From: Arbacia lixula
Lineage: Eukaryota; Echinodermata; Echinoidea; Arbacioida; Arbaciidae
Assembly (NCBI GenBank): GCA_963669155.1
Contig: OZ022577.1
Span: 31,843,053 to 31,907,052 of the forward strand
Reading direction: 5' to 3'
DNA: 64,000 nt
Under the pieces are notes generated by a model. It did no database searches. It was not told the origin of the DNA and was given only the letters and a program-made list of their open reading frames with translations. Position 1 is the first letter of the stretch, and every line of letters begins with the position of its first letter. Shown piece by piece: positions 35,910-47,906 of the stretch. Both the position numbers and the translations under genes were made by a program.

Positions 35910-38900
35910 AGCTCTTGAGAGGAGGGGAAGAGAAAGAGAAACTGACTCTCATAGTTTAGAATTAGATTATCATCAAATGAAAGAATAAGAAAATCATATC
36001 ATTTCTGCTATGTGCTAGAGTATGACCGACTGACCATGCTTCTTTGTACAAATGTGACTGTATGCTGGTACGTCTGGTTCAGTGCGATAACATTGACTGT
36101 GATTTTGCTCTTCAGGTGAAGGACATTTGTCACATCTGGGAGCTGGGAGGGGGAACATTCCTATCACAATTAGCTGAGATTCCCCTCACAGAACGGAACA
36201 TCATGTAAGTCATAAAAGAACACTTCATTTACAAAGAAATTTTAGGCATACACCCAGTTGTAAGGATAGCATGCTCCATCCTGTAAATGAACGAAAAACC
36301 AGTCAGACATGATGGAGCACGCTATCTTTACTACTGGGTGAATGCCTAAAATTTCTTTGTAAATTGAAATTACCCCTGAAAGCCATTTACTAAAACACTT
36401 ACTTTGTTTATCATATTTGATTGTAATATAACTCTGTCTTTATATTTTTTCATACATGTGTGTTTTGCTTAACTCTTTGCGTGCCACATGTGTATTTATT
36501 CACAAATTATTAATACAAAGCCCGTAGAGCACCATATTGTTTGGCATACAAATTAAGGGTTAATGAAACATCACAGTCTAAAGATTCAAAGGTCAAACTA
36601 ACCAGTGGTGCCAACATGTCAGGATTACAGATGAATTGGAACAACCTTCTTTTTAGCCCTCCATATTGTACAAGTATGTTTTCCAGATAACACAAATCAA
36701 AGGAGCAGTCCACTCTCATCATGTTTTGCAGTAGGTAAATACAAACAAATCTGAAGAATACATTGTGGACATTTTAAGATCTGACAAAAAATGATAAATT
36801 TATGGCTATTTGAAGCATCATGATCACTATATCTAATGGGCAGAGCTTTGATATCACAGACAAGGATATGGAATATACTCTAACATTAAGTCCTTATTCT
36901 CTTTTAAATGTCTAGGTCCACTTCCGTGATGCTAGTCCTAGACCTGTCCCAGCCCTATGAGCTATGGCACATCACAGAGACCCTGATCAAGGCTACCCTA
37001 GACCGTACAGAGCAGATCATCGCCAAGGCAACCGGGGATGACCCCACAATCCAAACTAGGATCAAAGAGAGGGCATGGAAGAGGATAGGAGAGGCACACC
37101 AGGTATACAACATTTGGTTTTGGTTTTTATCAAAATAAATTGATATCTTTATTTATCCACATTCATATCACACATAGATAGTGAATTGTTTAGGACTTTC
37201 TCATGATGTACTACCGGTATATACTTCTGAGATTTTTTTACTGATTGGTCTGTCATAAAAGCCTGGCCTATAAGGGTCCTTTATCTGTGGCTTACATGCA
37301 TTGCCTAACTATTAAAGCGTCTTGTTTTATGTCACTGCTTAGTTCAATGTATGCCACAATGTTAAAATGAATTTTAGCACTACCAGAAAATTGCACATAG
37401 GTGCTGACCACACTTTGATAGATTTTCACCAGGGTGTCTTCATTACAGATCAACAATATCCATGTGATATATTGATTTGATATCTGTGAATATTTAAATG
37501 AAATCCTGTCTTGTACATGTTTGTCAACCTCCTGTTTGTTCCTAGGATCGAGACATGATTGATCCGTTTCCTCTTCCTATGGTGATTGTGGGAACCAAGT
37601 ATGATGTCTACCAGGTGAGATTTAAAGAAATAATTTTCTTCAATATATTTGGTAAAGTAGTTATTACTTGAAGCATGATGTACAGATGACAGTTACTGGT
37701 ACATATGAAATTGTAAGTTAAACTGTATGCCTTTTCCATCAGCATTCACTGAGTAATACAGGTTAAAGTGGGAATGAATGGATTATAGTAAAGATTAGAT
37801 GCCTGTGATTGTGGCAGACCCATACTGCCATCATCACAAGTTTGGATCTCGCATGATTTTTAAACTTTGAGGTGATTTCTTCTTAGGATCTTGAAATCAA
37901 ACAAGACTGAGTTCTGTGATCATGGGACAACAGTTGAGCTTTGATTTACAGCTCCCTTACCACATCTAACCTTTGCCTTTAAACGTTGTACTTTAAAAGA
38001 CCTTTACAGTGATTTAATCATGCTTTCATGAAAACCTCTTGTTTTTTGCTGTTGTGCTAATGAAGAACATCTTCGCTCGATTGAACCTTTAATTTCTTGA
38101 TCTGTACCTAATTCAAATTTTATATTCGATAATACAGATGATATTGGACACAGAAGTTTGAAGGAACAATTTCAGGGTTTTACATTCTAAAGTTTTATCA
38201 TATCAAATGCTATTTTCATACATCTAGAGAACAATAAGTTATTGTTTTTTATGACAAAATGTTTTTGCATTGCAGGAGTTTGATCCAGAGAAGAGGAAGG
38301 TGATATCAAAAACTTTACGGTTCATTGCACACAACTATGGAGCAGCTCTTCAGGTTTGTGAGATAATTGCTGGTCAGATTAAGCCTAAATGAGCATTTTA
38401 AATTGTGATTTCCACTGGGACTCAAAGTCATCACAACACACACAACCCATTTAAACACTTTTCCGCTCACCAGATTTTGCTGATAATTATTTTGATCTTG
38501 ATGGAGCAGAAGAGGGAAAAAAGAAGGACAAAATATTTGGCTGTTTCACTCATGGTTAAAGCGATAACAATAAATATTCCTGTGTAAATTATTTTAAGAC
38601 TTTTTCAATTGATCCATACAACAATGCATCATAATACAAATGAGACGAGGCAGAATGTTGACAAGACCAATGATAAAAAAAAGAGTTTTAAAAAGTGCTA
38701 TTGAAGTAAGAAACTTGAAGGTATTAGAATTGTATGCCGATACTCATTACATAATTGTATTATCATTTTGATTTGATTTCAAAGGAGCCAATGACTTAAT
38801 TGATTAATCAAAGCTTTGTTTATTCCTTGCAATGTCAAGTTCTCAAGCAATAAGACAGATACATTGATGTCAAGAGCCAAGAATCTGTTGAGCCATCTGG

Positions 38901-41900
38901 GCTTTGGAACAACTCTCAGGTAAGACCCCCCCAAAAAAAATAATTTAAAAAAGATGTGAACCTATATTCTGAGCATTTTCTTTATTAAAACAAGAATAGT
39001 TTTTTGATATTGGCCAGGAAAGAAATTTGCCACTCTACAATAGACCATTTTAGTTATGTATGCACATTTTATACAGGTTTTCAAACAATGTGTTACTATT
39101 AGTAACCCCAGAACTTGTCTGAGGTTTGTCTGCCAAGCAACAACTGATATACTCAGAGTGCATTCTACCCATTGAAACCGCATCACTAGACACAGGCGAA
39201 TGTATTAGCACGTCAAAACGCAGTTACAGAGAACGTTGTGATTCTAGTGAAATGAACCAATAATGTATGTTTGGAATTGGAGGCCGTATGATGCAATGCT
39301 TTCACTTGAGTAATATGGGGTGGGATACATTACAGGTAAACACTACTGGACATAAATGCCATTCTAGTTTGATTTCTGGATACAAGGAAGGAATCATCTC
39401 AAGATTATAAGATTATTGAAACAAATCAAACTTCAGATCCTGGTGATGACGCCTCATAATAACTACCACTTCTATCCTGTATGTGGTATTCCAAAATGTT
39501 CACTTTGGAGAAATCTTATCTTAACTCTCCTAACTGGTATACCAAAATCTCTTCTAACTTTCCTCCTTACTCTCCTCCTAAGTTTTCTCCTAACTTGATG
39601 TAAATTCTTGCAAATTAGAAAGTTAGGAGGATTGATAGTCCAGAATGGGCACATGAGAGGAATTAAGAGAATATTTAGGAGGAATTTCGGAATACCACCC
39701 CTTGCCTTTACTAGTATGTTACAACAGATTTATGGTAATGGATAGTTATGAGTTTTTAGGCTAAAGATTCTGTGATCATCTTGTTTATTCTGTCAGCTTG
39801 AAGACCATGTCTATCGACCCCAACAAACCTGTCTCTGTCCCATTCGGAATGGATTCCATGGAACAAATAGGTGAGCTTTACTGCTTTGTCCAGCATGTTG
39901 AACTTTTCATTCAGACCAAAATGAACTGAAATGAACTATGAAAGGAACTCGGCTTCACCTGTGTAAATTACCTCATTTTTAGATGGGTTACATTATTGAT
40001 GCGGTAATGAACTCTGTGCATCATAATCTATATTCATGCCTTTGTTGTCTCGCCCACCGGAGGTGTAGGCGAGACTAAGGGATCCAAATGGCGTCCGTCC
40101 GTCGTCCGTCCGTCGTCCGTCGTCCGTCCGTCGTCCGTCGTCCGTCACAAATGTTAAAGTTTACCTGCAAGACTCTCTTTTGACAAATAACTTCACATGG
40201 GTTGCTTGGATTACAACCTAACTTGGGTCATAGATGCACTGGGGGTACCTTCATGTTATGGTACCGTTGGAGGTCACAGGATAAGGTCAAAGGTCATTTG
40301 AGGTCATACGTTAAAGTTTACCTGCAAGACTCTCTTTTGACAAATAACTTCACATAGGTTGCTTGGATTACAACCTAACTTGGGTCATAGATGCACTGGG
40401 GGTACCTTCATGTTATGGTACCGTTGGAGGTCACAGGATAAGGTCAAAGGTCATTTGAGGTCATACGTTAAAGTTTACCTGCAAGACTCTCTTTTGACAA
40501 ATAACTTCACATGGGTTGCTTGGATTACAACCTAACTTGAGTCATAGATGCACTGGGGGTACCTTCATTTTATGGTGCCGTTGGAGGTCACAGGATAAGG
40601 TCAAAGGTCATTTGAGGTCATACGTTAAAGTTTACCTGCAAGACTCTCTTTTGACAAATAACTTCACATAGGTTGCTTGGATTACAACCTAACTTGGGTC
40701 ATAGATGCACTAGGGGTACCTTCATGTTATGGTGCTGTTGGAGGTCACAGGATAAGGTCAAAGGTCATTTGAGGTCATACGTTAAAGTTTACCTGCAAGA
40801 CTCTCTTTTGACAAATAACTTCACATAGGTTGCTTGGATTACAACCTAATTTGGGTCATAGATGCACTGGGGGTACCTTCATGTTATGGTACCGTTGGAG
40901 GTCACAGGATAAGGTCAAAGGTCATTTGAGGTCAGGGATACAATTCTTTTGCGTAGCAACGGAGATCGCGATATTTCTGGTTATTTTCGCAAGTGGGCGA
41001 GACACAATATTGCTAATGCCTTGTTGAAACTACTGATGTTAACGTAACAATATCGCATCAGAATATATACTTAAGTGTATAATTTGGGTCAGTTTCTCCA
41101 ACACATTTTCAGACCATCACATCTATTCTGAGCGTTCACAGCTATAAGATTTTAAGAGGCAGCCAAATATGGATAATGACAATCACAGTTCCTCAATGTA
41201 TTTATTTACATATATTTTTTGTAGCAGAATAATGGCACTTATGTCTTTTTGACCCTAGTTCCCATGCTGCAGACCATCTCACAGTGAATTTTGATATAAT
41301 GATCAACAAGTTGTCAGTATAATTGGCATCTGTTGCCACCACATTTTGTTTTATTGAAATTTCCTGGTATCATATGCTTATTTTTTGTAATGGTCATTAT
41401 GTATTTCCTTGCTCGTTTAATTTTACCATGACATATGCTGTAAGATCTTAATGTCATTAGCAATTTGTCTTAGGTTATGATCTTTAAGGAAATTTTTAAT
41501 TGAATAACCCAAGATTTGATTGATTACAATCCTATGAAATTCATGTGATTTTTCTGCAACGTCTTATATCTTTTCCCCCTTCACTATCAGGTCTGCCCCC
41601 AGTGGCTGATGATGACCTGGGAAGGTCAAATGCTAGAACCCCAATGGACCTGTGGAAACAGGCCTTCACATCCTACTTCCCACAAAAGGTACATTCACAT
41701 TGACAACAACAACATTGATGCATCAAATAATATAAATATGTATGTGTTCACCCATATAAAGGGTGTTAATTGTGTCTTAATCCTCCATAGGGTATTGTAA
41801 TATCCAGGATTTCATATTCTCTGATTTTATATAAATATATCACTTTTGGTAAAAATACAAATATTAAACCTTGTAATTACAAACTGAGCAAAATTGGGAG

Positions 41901-43301
41901 CAAGAGGGTTGCAATAATAATGAACTAAATATATATTATATAGCATCCTAGGATTTGAGCGTGCAGCTCATCCATATGATGAAACAGAATTCTTGGACCC
42001 TCTGCTGGTTGATTCATTTATAGTTGGTAGTATCAGGTCTTACCAAACATTAGATTATGAAGTAAAATTAAAGCTAAAACCATTAATTGGTTTGTCCCGT
42101 CAAGCAAATGTCATTGGTCTTTGTAATGAGAATATATTGTGTGTGTATAGATGGTGCAAAGATAGATTGTTCATGCGCACTCTAATGTTACTCTTATGTG
42201 TCACTATTGCATTTGTACACGTTTTCTGCCCACAGGTCTGTGGAGAAGCATTTCTTTTGGCACAGAAGTATTAATATTTTTAAGTATATTCCACACACTA
42301 AGAATGTTTCTATATGATTGGTCAAGAATTGATCACGTGATGAAGTGTAGTTTTGCCCATCTGATAACCGGAGAAGAAAAGTTCGTACTCTAGGTGATAG
42401 TACTTTTTCGTTTGCTGATCTCTTCACTCCTCATCCTAACGCGCAATCAATATTTTGAGTACCCGCGAAATAAAAGTGTGTTACACTTGGACTATTAATT
42501 GACGAAGTAATTAATTGACGCATCCTAACGCGTGTTCCCCATGGCAGCGGCTCGAGGATAGGTAGAGAAGCAAACATTACTGCGCTTCGGAAAGATAGCT
42601 ACATCCAGATCGCCTCTGAAGTGATAGTTCGTCCCATCACGTTCACCAACGTTGATTATTTGCTTAGTATCTCCCTATCTTCCTGCAGAGCACCATCAAG
42701 GCAATTGTGGAGGACCCCTCCAAGGACCCACAGTACGCAGAGGCAGCCGTGGATAATATGAGGGAGCAGAAGAATAAGGCAAGAGGCTTATATATCACAG
42801 CGGCCATCATGATCTCAAAAGTAGTTCAAGCATGCAAAATAATAGCAAGAAAGTGCGCCTGTGACATCACAGCGTCATGACAACTTGCCAAGCTGACTCC
42901 CCAAAATGGCATTTTTTATATCACTAAAATGTTCTTTAACTTTCCCAATAATTGTCAGCGTAACATTTATTTTTGAACTTGAGTTCCCCTTTAAGGATAT
43001 TGATAATGGCAATGGCTAATGACTACAGCAAATTTGCTCAAAGGGGATTTAAAGGTTTTGCTATTAGATGAAATGAGAAAAGACCACATGGCTATATGAT
43101 CATTTGATTCAGATTACCATCACGAGGAAGTTATTCAGTAGGTGCGTCTTGAAGTAACCGGCGACATTTCTAATAATGCTTTGCTTCCACTCACACCCTT
43201 ATCTATGTCAGGAGCTGGAGAGATACAAGAGACAGGCAGAGAGAAGAGCCAAGGAGAATAAGACTGGTGGATCCTCTGGCGATGGCACCCTACGGTTATG
43301 A
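30780..43301 (+). CDS. DYNC2LI1: DYNC2LI1, cytoplasmic dynein 2 light intermediate chain 1 (complete, 13 exons)
   Basis: Exons: 30780-30790, 32058-32131, 32641-32696, 33382-33486, 36116-36204, 36916-37102, 37546-37614, 38276-38353, 38840-38919, 39797-39870, 41591-41688, 42689-42778, 43212-43301 (TGA). They total 367 codons; human protein is 351 aa. The light intermediate chain stabilises the dynein-2 motor that drives retrograde intraflagellar transport in cilia. Visible features: [11 protein letters not shown] near the start (human TLWEIAKAEVE), a P-loop GSKNAGKTS at residues 43-51 split by an intron between A47 and G48, [56 protein letters not shown] (TKYD at 191-194), [20 protein letters not shown], and a charged C-terminus with [20 protein letters not shown]. 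The start is an 11-nt coding first exon (MPR plus two bases) with a GTAAGT donor, matching the MPS- start of the human protein. The last intron uses a GC donor (AAG/GCAAGA). Confidence 0.95.
31830..31924. repeat. TTAA-ended mini-MITE
   Basis: TTAACCCGAACTTGCCTCAT at the left and TTGGTTCACAAATGGTTAA at the right; the interior ATACACACAAATCCC and AGAGCAGCATTTTGC is typical of this family. It lies in the first intron of DYNC2LI1. Confidence 0.6.
32800..32960. repeat. probable dispersed repeat ('CCATAATCATGGCAGA' type)
   Basis: Blocks such as GGGACCCCATAATCATTGCG and GCCTGTAATGGCAGCACTAT resemble segments at 62690-62720, 48850-48890 and 23770-23820. Ends are not defined, so the family is tentative. 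Confidence 0.35.
33080..33265 (-). repeat. dispersed ~200-bp repeat, family A (copy 3)
   Basis: On the minus strand it contains GAACTTGGTCCTGTTATCAA, the CAGTAAT block, and ACTCTGCAGTGTATTCATAG, in the same order as the copy at 7504-7700. It lies in the third intron of DYNC2LI1, upstream of exon 33382-33486. Confidence 0.6.
34105..34720 (+). repeat. diverged tandem repeat in a DYNC2LI1 intron
   Basis: Units begin with variants of GCATCAAGCAAGTCATAAAT at about 34111, 34208, 34408, 34518 and 34625, followed by ATTCCCA-TTAGTTAATTGCC, TTTGCTTGAATTGTTAA and TTTGATAC. The period is about 100-120 bp, with one longer gap. Confidence 0.7.
35679..35912. repeat. (GA)n / (GGGA) / (GT)n compound microsatellite
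   Basis: AGATAGAGAGAG, then G-runs and GAGGGAG, then GTGTGT interspersed with TTTGTATGTG. Reading frames across it are artefacts. It lies 200 bp upstream of DYNC2LI1 exon 36116-36204. Confidence 0.95.
36227..36364. mobile_element. palindromic MITE, 'ATTTACAAAGAAATTTTAGG' termini
   Basis: The left arm ATTTACAAAGAAATTTTAGG ... GATAGCATGCTCCATC is inverted at the right as GATGGAGCACGCTATC ... CCTAAAATTTCTTTGTAAAT. It lies about 20 nt past the donor of DYNC2LI1 exon 36116-36204. Confidence 0.85.
36469..36563. repeat. TTAA-ended mini-MITE
   Basis: TTAACTCTTTGCGTGCCACA at the left is inverted at the right as TTTGGCATACAAATTAAGGGTTAA in overlapping part; both ends carry TTAA. It lies about 265 bp past the donor of DYNC2LI1 exon 36116-36204. 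Confidence 0.65.
39481..39700. mobile_element. MITE, 'GGTGGTATTCCGAAAT' termini
   Basis: Left end TGTGGTATTCCAAAATG and right end ATTTCGGAATACCACCC are inverted. The arms contain runs of TCTCCTAACTTT / AAAGTTAGGAGGA. It lies in the DYNC2LI1 intron before exon 39797-39870. Confidence 0.8.
40047..41025 (+). mobile_element. pearl/HINE-like element with 157-bp tandem repeat (copy 2)
   Basis: Left end GTCTCGCCCACCGGAGGTGT folds with the following AGGCGAGAC. Then comes a (GTCC)(GTC) microsatellite to about 40145, five tandem units with period exactly 157 bp (TTACCTGCAA at 40161, 40318, 40475, 40632, 40789), and a right flank with GCAAGTGGGCGAGAC and ACAATATTGCTAATGCCTTG. Insertion is consistent with a T/T site. 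Each unit contains AGGTCAAAGGTCATTTGAGG plus TCA, i.e. a DR1 and a DR4 of the nuclear-receptor half-site, and another AGGTCA upstream. The two copies in the window share both flanks. Confidence 0.85.
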
Positions 43302-44679
43302 TCTGTACACACCAGCCAACATCACATCACAAGAAATGATACCAATCTTGAGTGAGGAAGGGAGTACATGCTCTCTTTAATGTAATCCTATTACAGGCAG
43401 CTTATACAAAAGTCAATGCTTGGGTGAGACATAAGTTAGTACAAATGATATTGCAAATTTGTACAAAAAGCACCTAATGCTGACTAAAGTTACCATAAAA
43501 CTCTGTTTTTTGGAATCCAAATCACATTCGGACTCGTTTGACTTCCCTCTGGAATATAACAACAGTGGATAAAATACTGTAAAACCGGTTATTTTTTGTG
43601 CAACATTTAGTTCTGTGCTTTTTGCGGGACACAAAGCAAGCACAAATTTAATATCACCGTAAATTTAGCAGGCTAGACATGCAAGTCTAGGTATCGGGGA
43701 TTCCAGAGTTACCAGTACAGGCATTCAACTAGCGTGCATGATGCATGCTGTGATATGATGCACAGCCATCGGCATCATTTGGCATTAGATTTGTCTGAAA
43801 ATGCTTGTTTCGTGCTTAGGGTGGATTGTTTTGTAGTTACAAGTATTTCTTGCGTGCAAAAATAGATGTAGTTTTGATTGGCTGATGGACCTTGGTTCCC
43901 CATATAAAATTAATTTTGATTGGTTTAAATGGCTACCACGTCTGGTAGCATTCAACAATAGTAGCGCTCTATTACCTCAGAAAGGTACAACAAAAGACCA
44001 TCTTGAGAATACAACCCCTGGTATTTAATCATGATAAGATGCCTTCAGCCACACATCTCCACATGTCAGGTCAGTGTGAGTGTGGGGGCTTATCGCCGGA
44101 CCTGTCACAAGATATTGGCCTTCAAAATACAAAGTTGCTTATTGCACGTTTAGAAGAAGCTAACTATGGCATCGCTCCAGAGTCTCATATCTGTGGAGAA
44201 AGTCAGATTGGACACGCTTTCTTGTGCCCAATACTGTTCACACAGAAGGGCTAGTCTCTGTCCTATTGTGTCTCAACACTGTTATTTATTCATACATTGT
44301 ATTGTTGGACTGTGCAATACACGCAGAAACACAGGACTAGATTATCATGTAATAGGCATTCACGCCTTATTGTGTAGATACGACATTGTGTTCTCCCCTT
44401 TTGCATTTGCTGAAGGTCACCATCTCATAACACCTTGATATTTCATTCATATGCAGATTTCTGATACATTTTGCACAAGTAGATGTATATTTTAATTCTA
44501 CCAATAATAGTTCATATTTGTGTTAACGTAGGAAGGAGCATGCTTGATTGATTCAATTGTCTTGAGACCAAGAATGCAACAATGCTGGGTGAATGTCTCT
44601 CATGTATGTTATGTAGAGAAAGATTTCCCTCTTTTTTGCACATCATGTAAATTTTATATATATGTATATGTGAAATAAA
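43302..44679 (+). terminator. DYNC2LI1 3' UTR and candidate poly(A) signal
   Basis: No supported coding frame follows the TGA; the frames at 44003-44438 have no family resemblance. AATAAA lies at 44674-44679 after an A/T-rich stretch and is followed by T/G-rich sequence from about 44700, a plausible cleavage region. Confidence 0.45.
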
Positions 44680-45072
44680 TTATGTAAATGTACACACTGA
44701 CTCATTGTTTTGTCTTGTTTACAGGTAAAAGATAGCTGTGGTGAAGATTACAGAACCTGTTATAATGGCAGAAATATTTTAAACTGATCCCAGGTCCCAT
44801 TCAGATTTAATTTGATACTCACATGAAGTAGTATGAGGCCACGATAACATGTCTCGTAATCATTAACATTTCTATCCATTTCCTTTGGCATTGAAAGAAT
44901 GGGAGAAATTTTGTTTGTTTGTACACTGTATGTGCTAAAGTGTAGTCATGTTGATGTAATGTGGAATACTGGGTAAGACCTGATTCCTGCACTGAAGAGA
45001 AGGAAATGAGTCAGTAGTGCATGAAATCACACAATATAACCAAAATATCTCAATTCTGCTTTGCAATGTGAA

Positions 45073-45078
45073 GTTTAT
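45073..45078 (-). terminator. candidate poly(A) signal for XPO5
   Basis: TTTATT on the plus strand (AATAAA on minus), about 3.4 kb after the XPO5 stop and 400 bp from the DYNC2LI1 signal. Other TTTATT hexamers lie nearer the stop, so this is a weak call. Confidence 0.2.
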
Positions 45079-45418
45079 TCACGTATTTCGTACACATAAA
45101 ATACAAACATTCATCTTTCTTTCCAGAAATGCTCCCTTACTGCTAGAGGCAGGATTTTCTCTAGATTAAATAATACACCCTTCCTTCACTCCATTCATAA
45201 ATGGAGTAATTTGAGCTTTGCTTACAAAATTAATTTCTACATTTATACATAAACTCATTCAAATATGTAGTTCATTAGAATTGACGCAGTATTTGATCTT
45301 CCTTTCGAACATCGACGTTGTCACTTTTTATCGCAGTCGTGTTGTAGAAGGAGGTAATCAAAGACAGGGTAGCCCTTTCGCAGGTTAAAAAAACTAAACT
45401 TTGTAAAAACTACAGAAA

Positions 45419-45595
45419 ATGGATGAAAATACTGTTATCCGAACTTCCCTCGCAATAATAGGACTGGAAACTGACTACCGGTATAAGTGGATCATCCAAA
45501 ACCTCCCAGCTGTTGTAGCTGAGAGACTGGAGACCGCTGTCAGCAATGCCCACTACCCCACACATCAAACACTGACAGGGGTTATACAATCATGA
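45419..45595 (+). CDS. unrecognised 58-codon open frame between DYNC2LI1 and XPO5
   Basis: ATG in good context (GAAAATGG), then MDENTVIRTSLAIIGL, TDYRYKWIIQNLPAVVAERL, ETAVSNAHYPTHQTLTGVI and QS-stop (TGA 45593-45595). Composition is more protein-like than neighbouring intergenic sequence: balanced residues, no low complexity, and a plausible amphipathic helix in PAVVAERLETAV. I do not recognise the family. It could be a small gene, an exon of a larger one, or the edge of a mobile element. It lies antisense to the presumed XPO5 3' UTR. Confidence 0.25.
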   Translation: MDENTVIRTSLAIIGLETDYRYKWIIQNLPAVVAERLETAVSNAHYPTHQTLTGVIQS

Positions 45596-46220
45596 ATGTT
45601 GACTATGGTCGTTACGTCTCAAATATAACGAGGATAGTTTTTCACTTTTCCTGAAAAGGTCCGTAGAGCAATGACGGAGATTTCAATCGCATTATCATTG
45701 GAGTATAGTGATGATCCCTACAGTTTCATGATTTTTTCAAATGGGGCGCCCTTTCTTTAAGCCCTCTTAACGGGTCCAGGTCTTGTACGATTTCAACGAC
45801 TGTAACACTCTAATTATATTTGAATTTTTCAAGATGAGCATAAAAAAATGGATACGAATAGGGGCAAAGAGGGAAAAGGATGTTCTACTTGGCACATGGT
45901 TTAAATTTCTTAAATATGCTTCATATAAATTTACCGAGTACAACTCGCCATGCATATCCCAGCAGCCTTCAAAATGGTCTAAAAATGTATTGCGTTATGA
46001 ACTACAGCAATTTGGTATACAGACACTAGTCTTTGTACGCCCACCACTCGTGCAATACCATAACCACACTGTTCATTAACCCTTTCTGTGTCAGCTAAAA
46101 CACTGCTCTATGGGAATTGAGTGCATTATTGGTGAAGAAAAGCACACTGGGCACATACAGAGCCAACGCTCTATTGTCACGCCTTTCTGATCTACAACCA
46201 CGGCATGCAGATACATACAC

Positions 46221-47434
46221 CAGAGCTGCCAACCGTTACGAAAAATTCGTATTTGTTACGAAAATCGGAAGAGAATACGAAAGTACGAATGCGCATCATA
46301 AAAGTACGATTTCACGGCAAAATAAAGTAACTCATAAAAAAGGATAAAAAGTGCCTTTTCATGAGCCATAATGTGGCATGGAGTGACAATTATAACCATG
46401 AAGGAGACCACTATTATAATAATATATTTGTAAAGTAAAATGTTATGGTTAGCATTAATAAACTACCCCTAAGCATCGTAGAATAATTCAGCCAATCACG
46501 TAGCTCTTTCTGTAACACCTGATTGCCGACTGCATTCACGACACTCATTCCAATGGCAATACATGTACATTCAGCACACACTATTTGGTCCCTCACAACA
46601 TACTTGTACCCTAATGAACAAATGAACCAGGCCAGCCTTTCCAGGCTAAAAAGGCGGAGAAATTCACCTCAAATTACTGCTAGATATGAAGAAACTGAAA
46701 CCTGGAATATATGTGTATATCACTAGAATATCATTTATAGTGCATTAAAATCGTAGTCATGTTGTTTTAATAACATTTTCATCACATGTGGAAAAAGAAA
46801 AAAATGCCGAAAATTTATGATTTTTGAACCCCTACCGCTAGCCGAGCTCCCCCAGAACTCTGGGGAGGCAAGCTCCCAAGCTATGCTTATGTTCAAATTC
46901 CGCACACCTGTCCCTCACAACACAGATATTAGCACCCTTTTGAAATAATGAACTAGGCCAGGCTAAAGATGAAGAGCTGAAAAAATGGCGAAATCTGCCT
47001 CAAATCACTGCAAGATAGGAAGAAACTGAGACCTGAAATGTAAGTGTTGGACACTAGAATATCGTTTATGGTGCATTTTAATGATATTCAGGTTGTTTTA
47101 AGAACATTTTCATATCATTTGGAAAAAAAAAATCGAAAATTTACGATTTTGTAACCCCTACCACTAGCTAAGTTTCCCCCCTAAACTCTGGGGAAGGAAA
47201 GCTAGACTTAGGCTCAGTGTGGTGGTGCACTGTACTATTACTAGCAGTAGTGCTACACACTGCTAGGTAGCTGCCAATCAGCTGTCAGTGGCAGTTGGCC
47301 AGTGAGTAGAACTAAACGGATAATACGGTGTATTTGTTTAGTCACAGGCTTACACTGACTACCTTCATCATTAAAAATACGAATTTTGGAGGTGCAGAAT
47401 ATGAATTTTGACTTTCAAAGGTTGGCAGCCCTGC
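46221..47434. mobile_element. ~1.2-kb non-autonomous element with 'CAGRGCTGCCAACC' termini
   Basis: Left end CAGAGCTGCCAACCGTTACG and right end AAAGGTTGGCAGCCCTG are inverted. CATACAC flanks both sides, consistent with a 7-8 bp target duplication as in hAT or P-type transposons (inference). The interior carries two tandem copies of about 300 bp (about 46577-46885 and 46908-47205), sharing GAAGAAACTGA-ACCTG, CACTAGAATATC, ATAACATTTTCAT/AGAACATTTTCAT and AACCCCTACC-CTAGC. Confidence 0.75.
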
Positions 47435-47906
47435 ATACACGACATTATTTTGCATATGGACTGCTTAGCCTCGCACTTGCAGTGGAGTGCTAAATGATGT
47501 ACCGGTATTTCATATCCTACAACTGGAATGGCAATAGGTAGCAGTTTATTTCAGTGAATTTCGTTGAAAGAGAGATATCACAGTGTATATTAAAGAGAAA
47601 TATTCCCTCTTCTTCAACGAGACAAAATGTTATCATGACAGCACAATAGTGAGGGAGATAAACCAGTCAAACCTGAGATCTCAACTTCAGATTCTATGAC
47701 AATTAACAGTAATGTGCCATCTCGAAGCACAATATCCCTCAATCAAGGCTAACTTTCTAAAAGAAAAAAGGTGTCCAATAATTTGTCCACTGTTCTTTTA
47801 AAAAGAGGTTTCACCCTCTTGTAGAAATTTGACATGAATAATTTGGGATTGTAAATGATTAGCCTGACAACATTATTTCCATATCTCTTATCATGATTGA
47901 AAGCCG

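Noticed and set aside
35608..35959. 114- and 67-codon frames
   Set aside because: Translation of GA/GT microsatellite; no family, no splice context.
40158..40935. Regularly spaced repeats that might suggest a CRISPR array
   Set aside because: The repeat is a contiguous 157-bp unit with no unique spacers, in an animal genome, within a mobile element.
44003..44438. 83- and 90-codon frames downstream of DYNC2LI1
   Set aside because: They overlap each other in the 3' UTR, with no domain and no splice signals; treated as chance.
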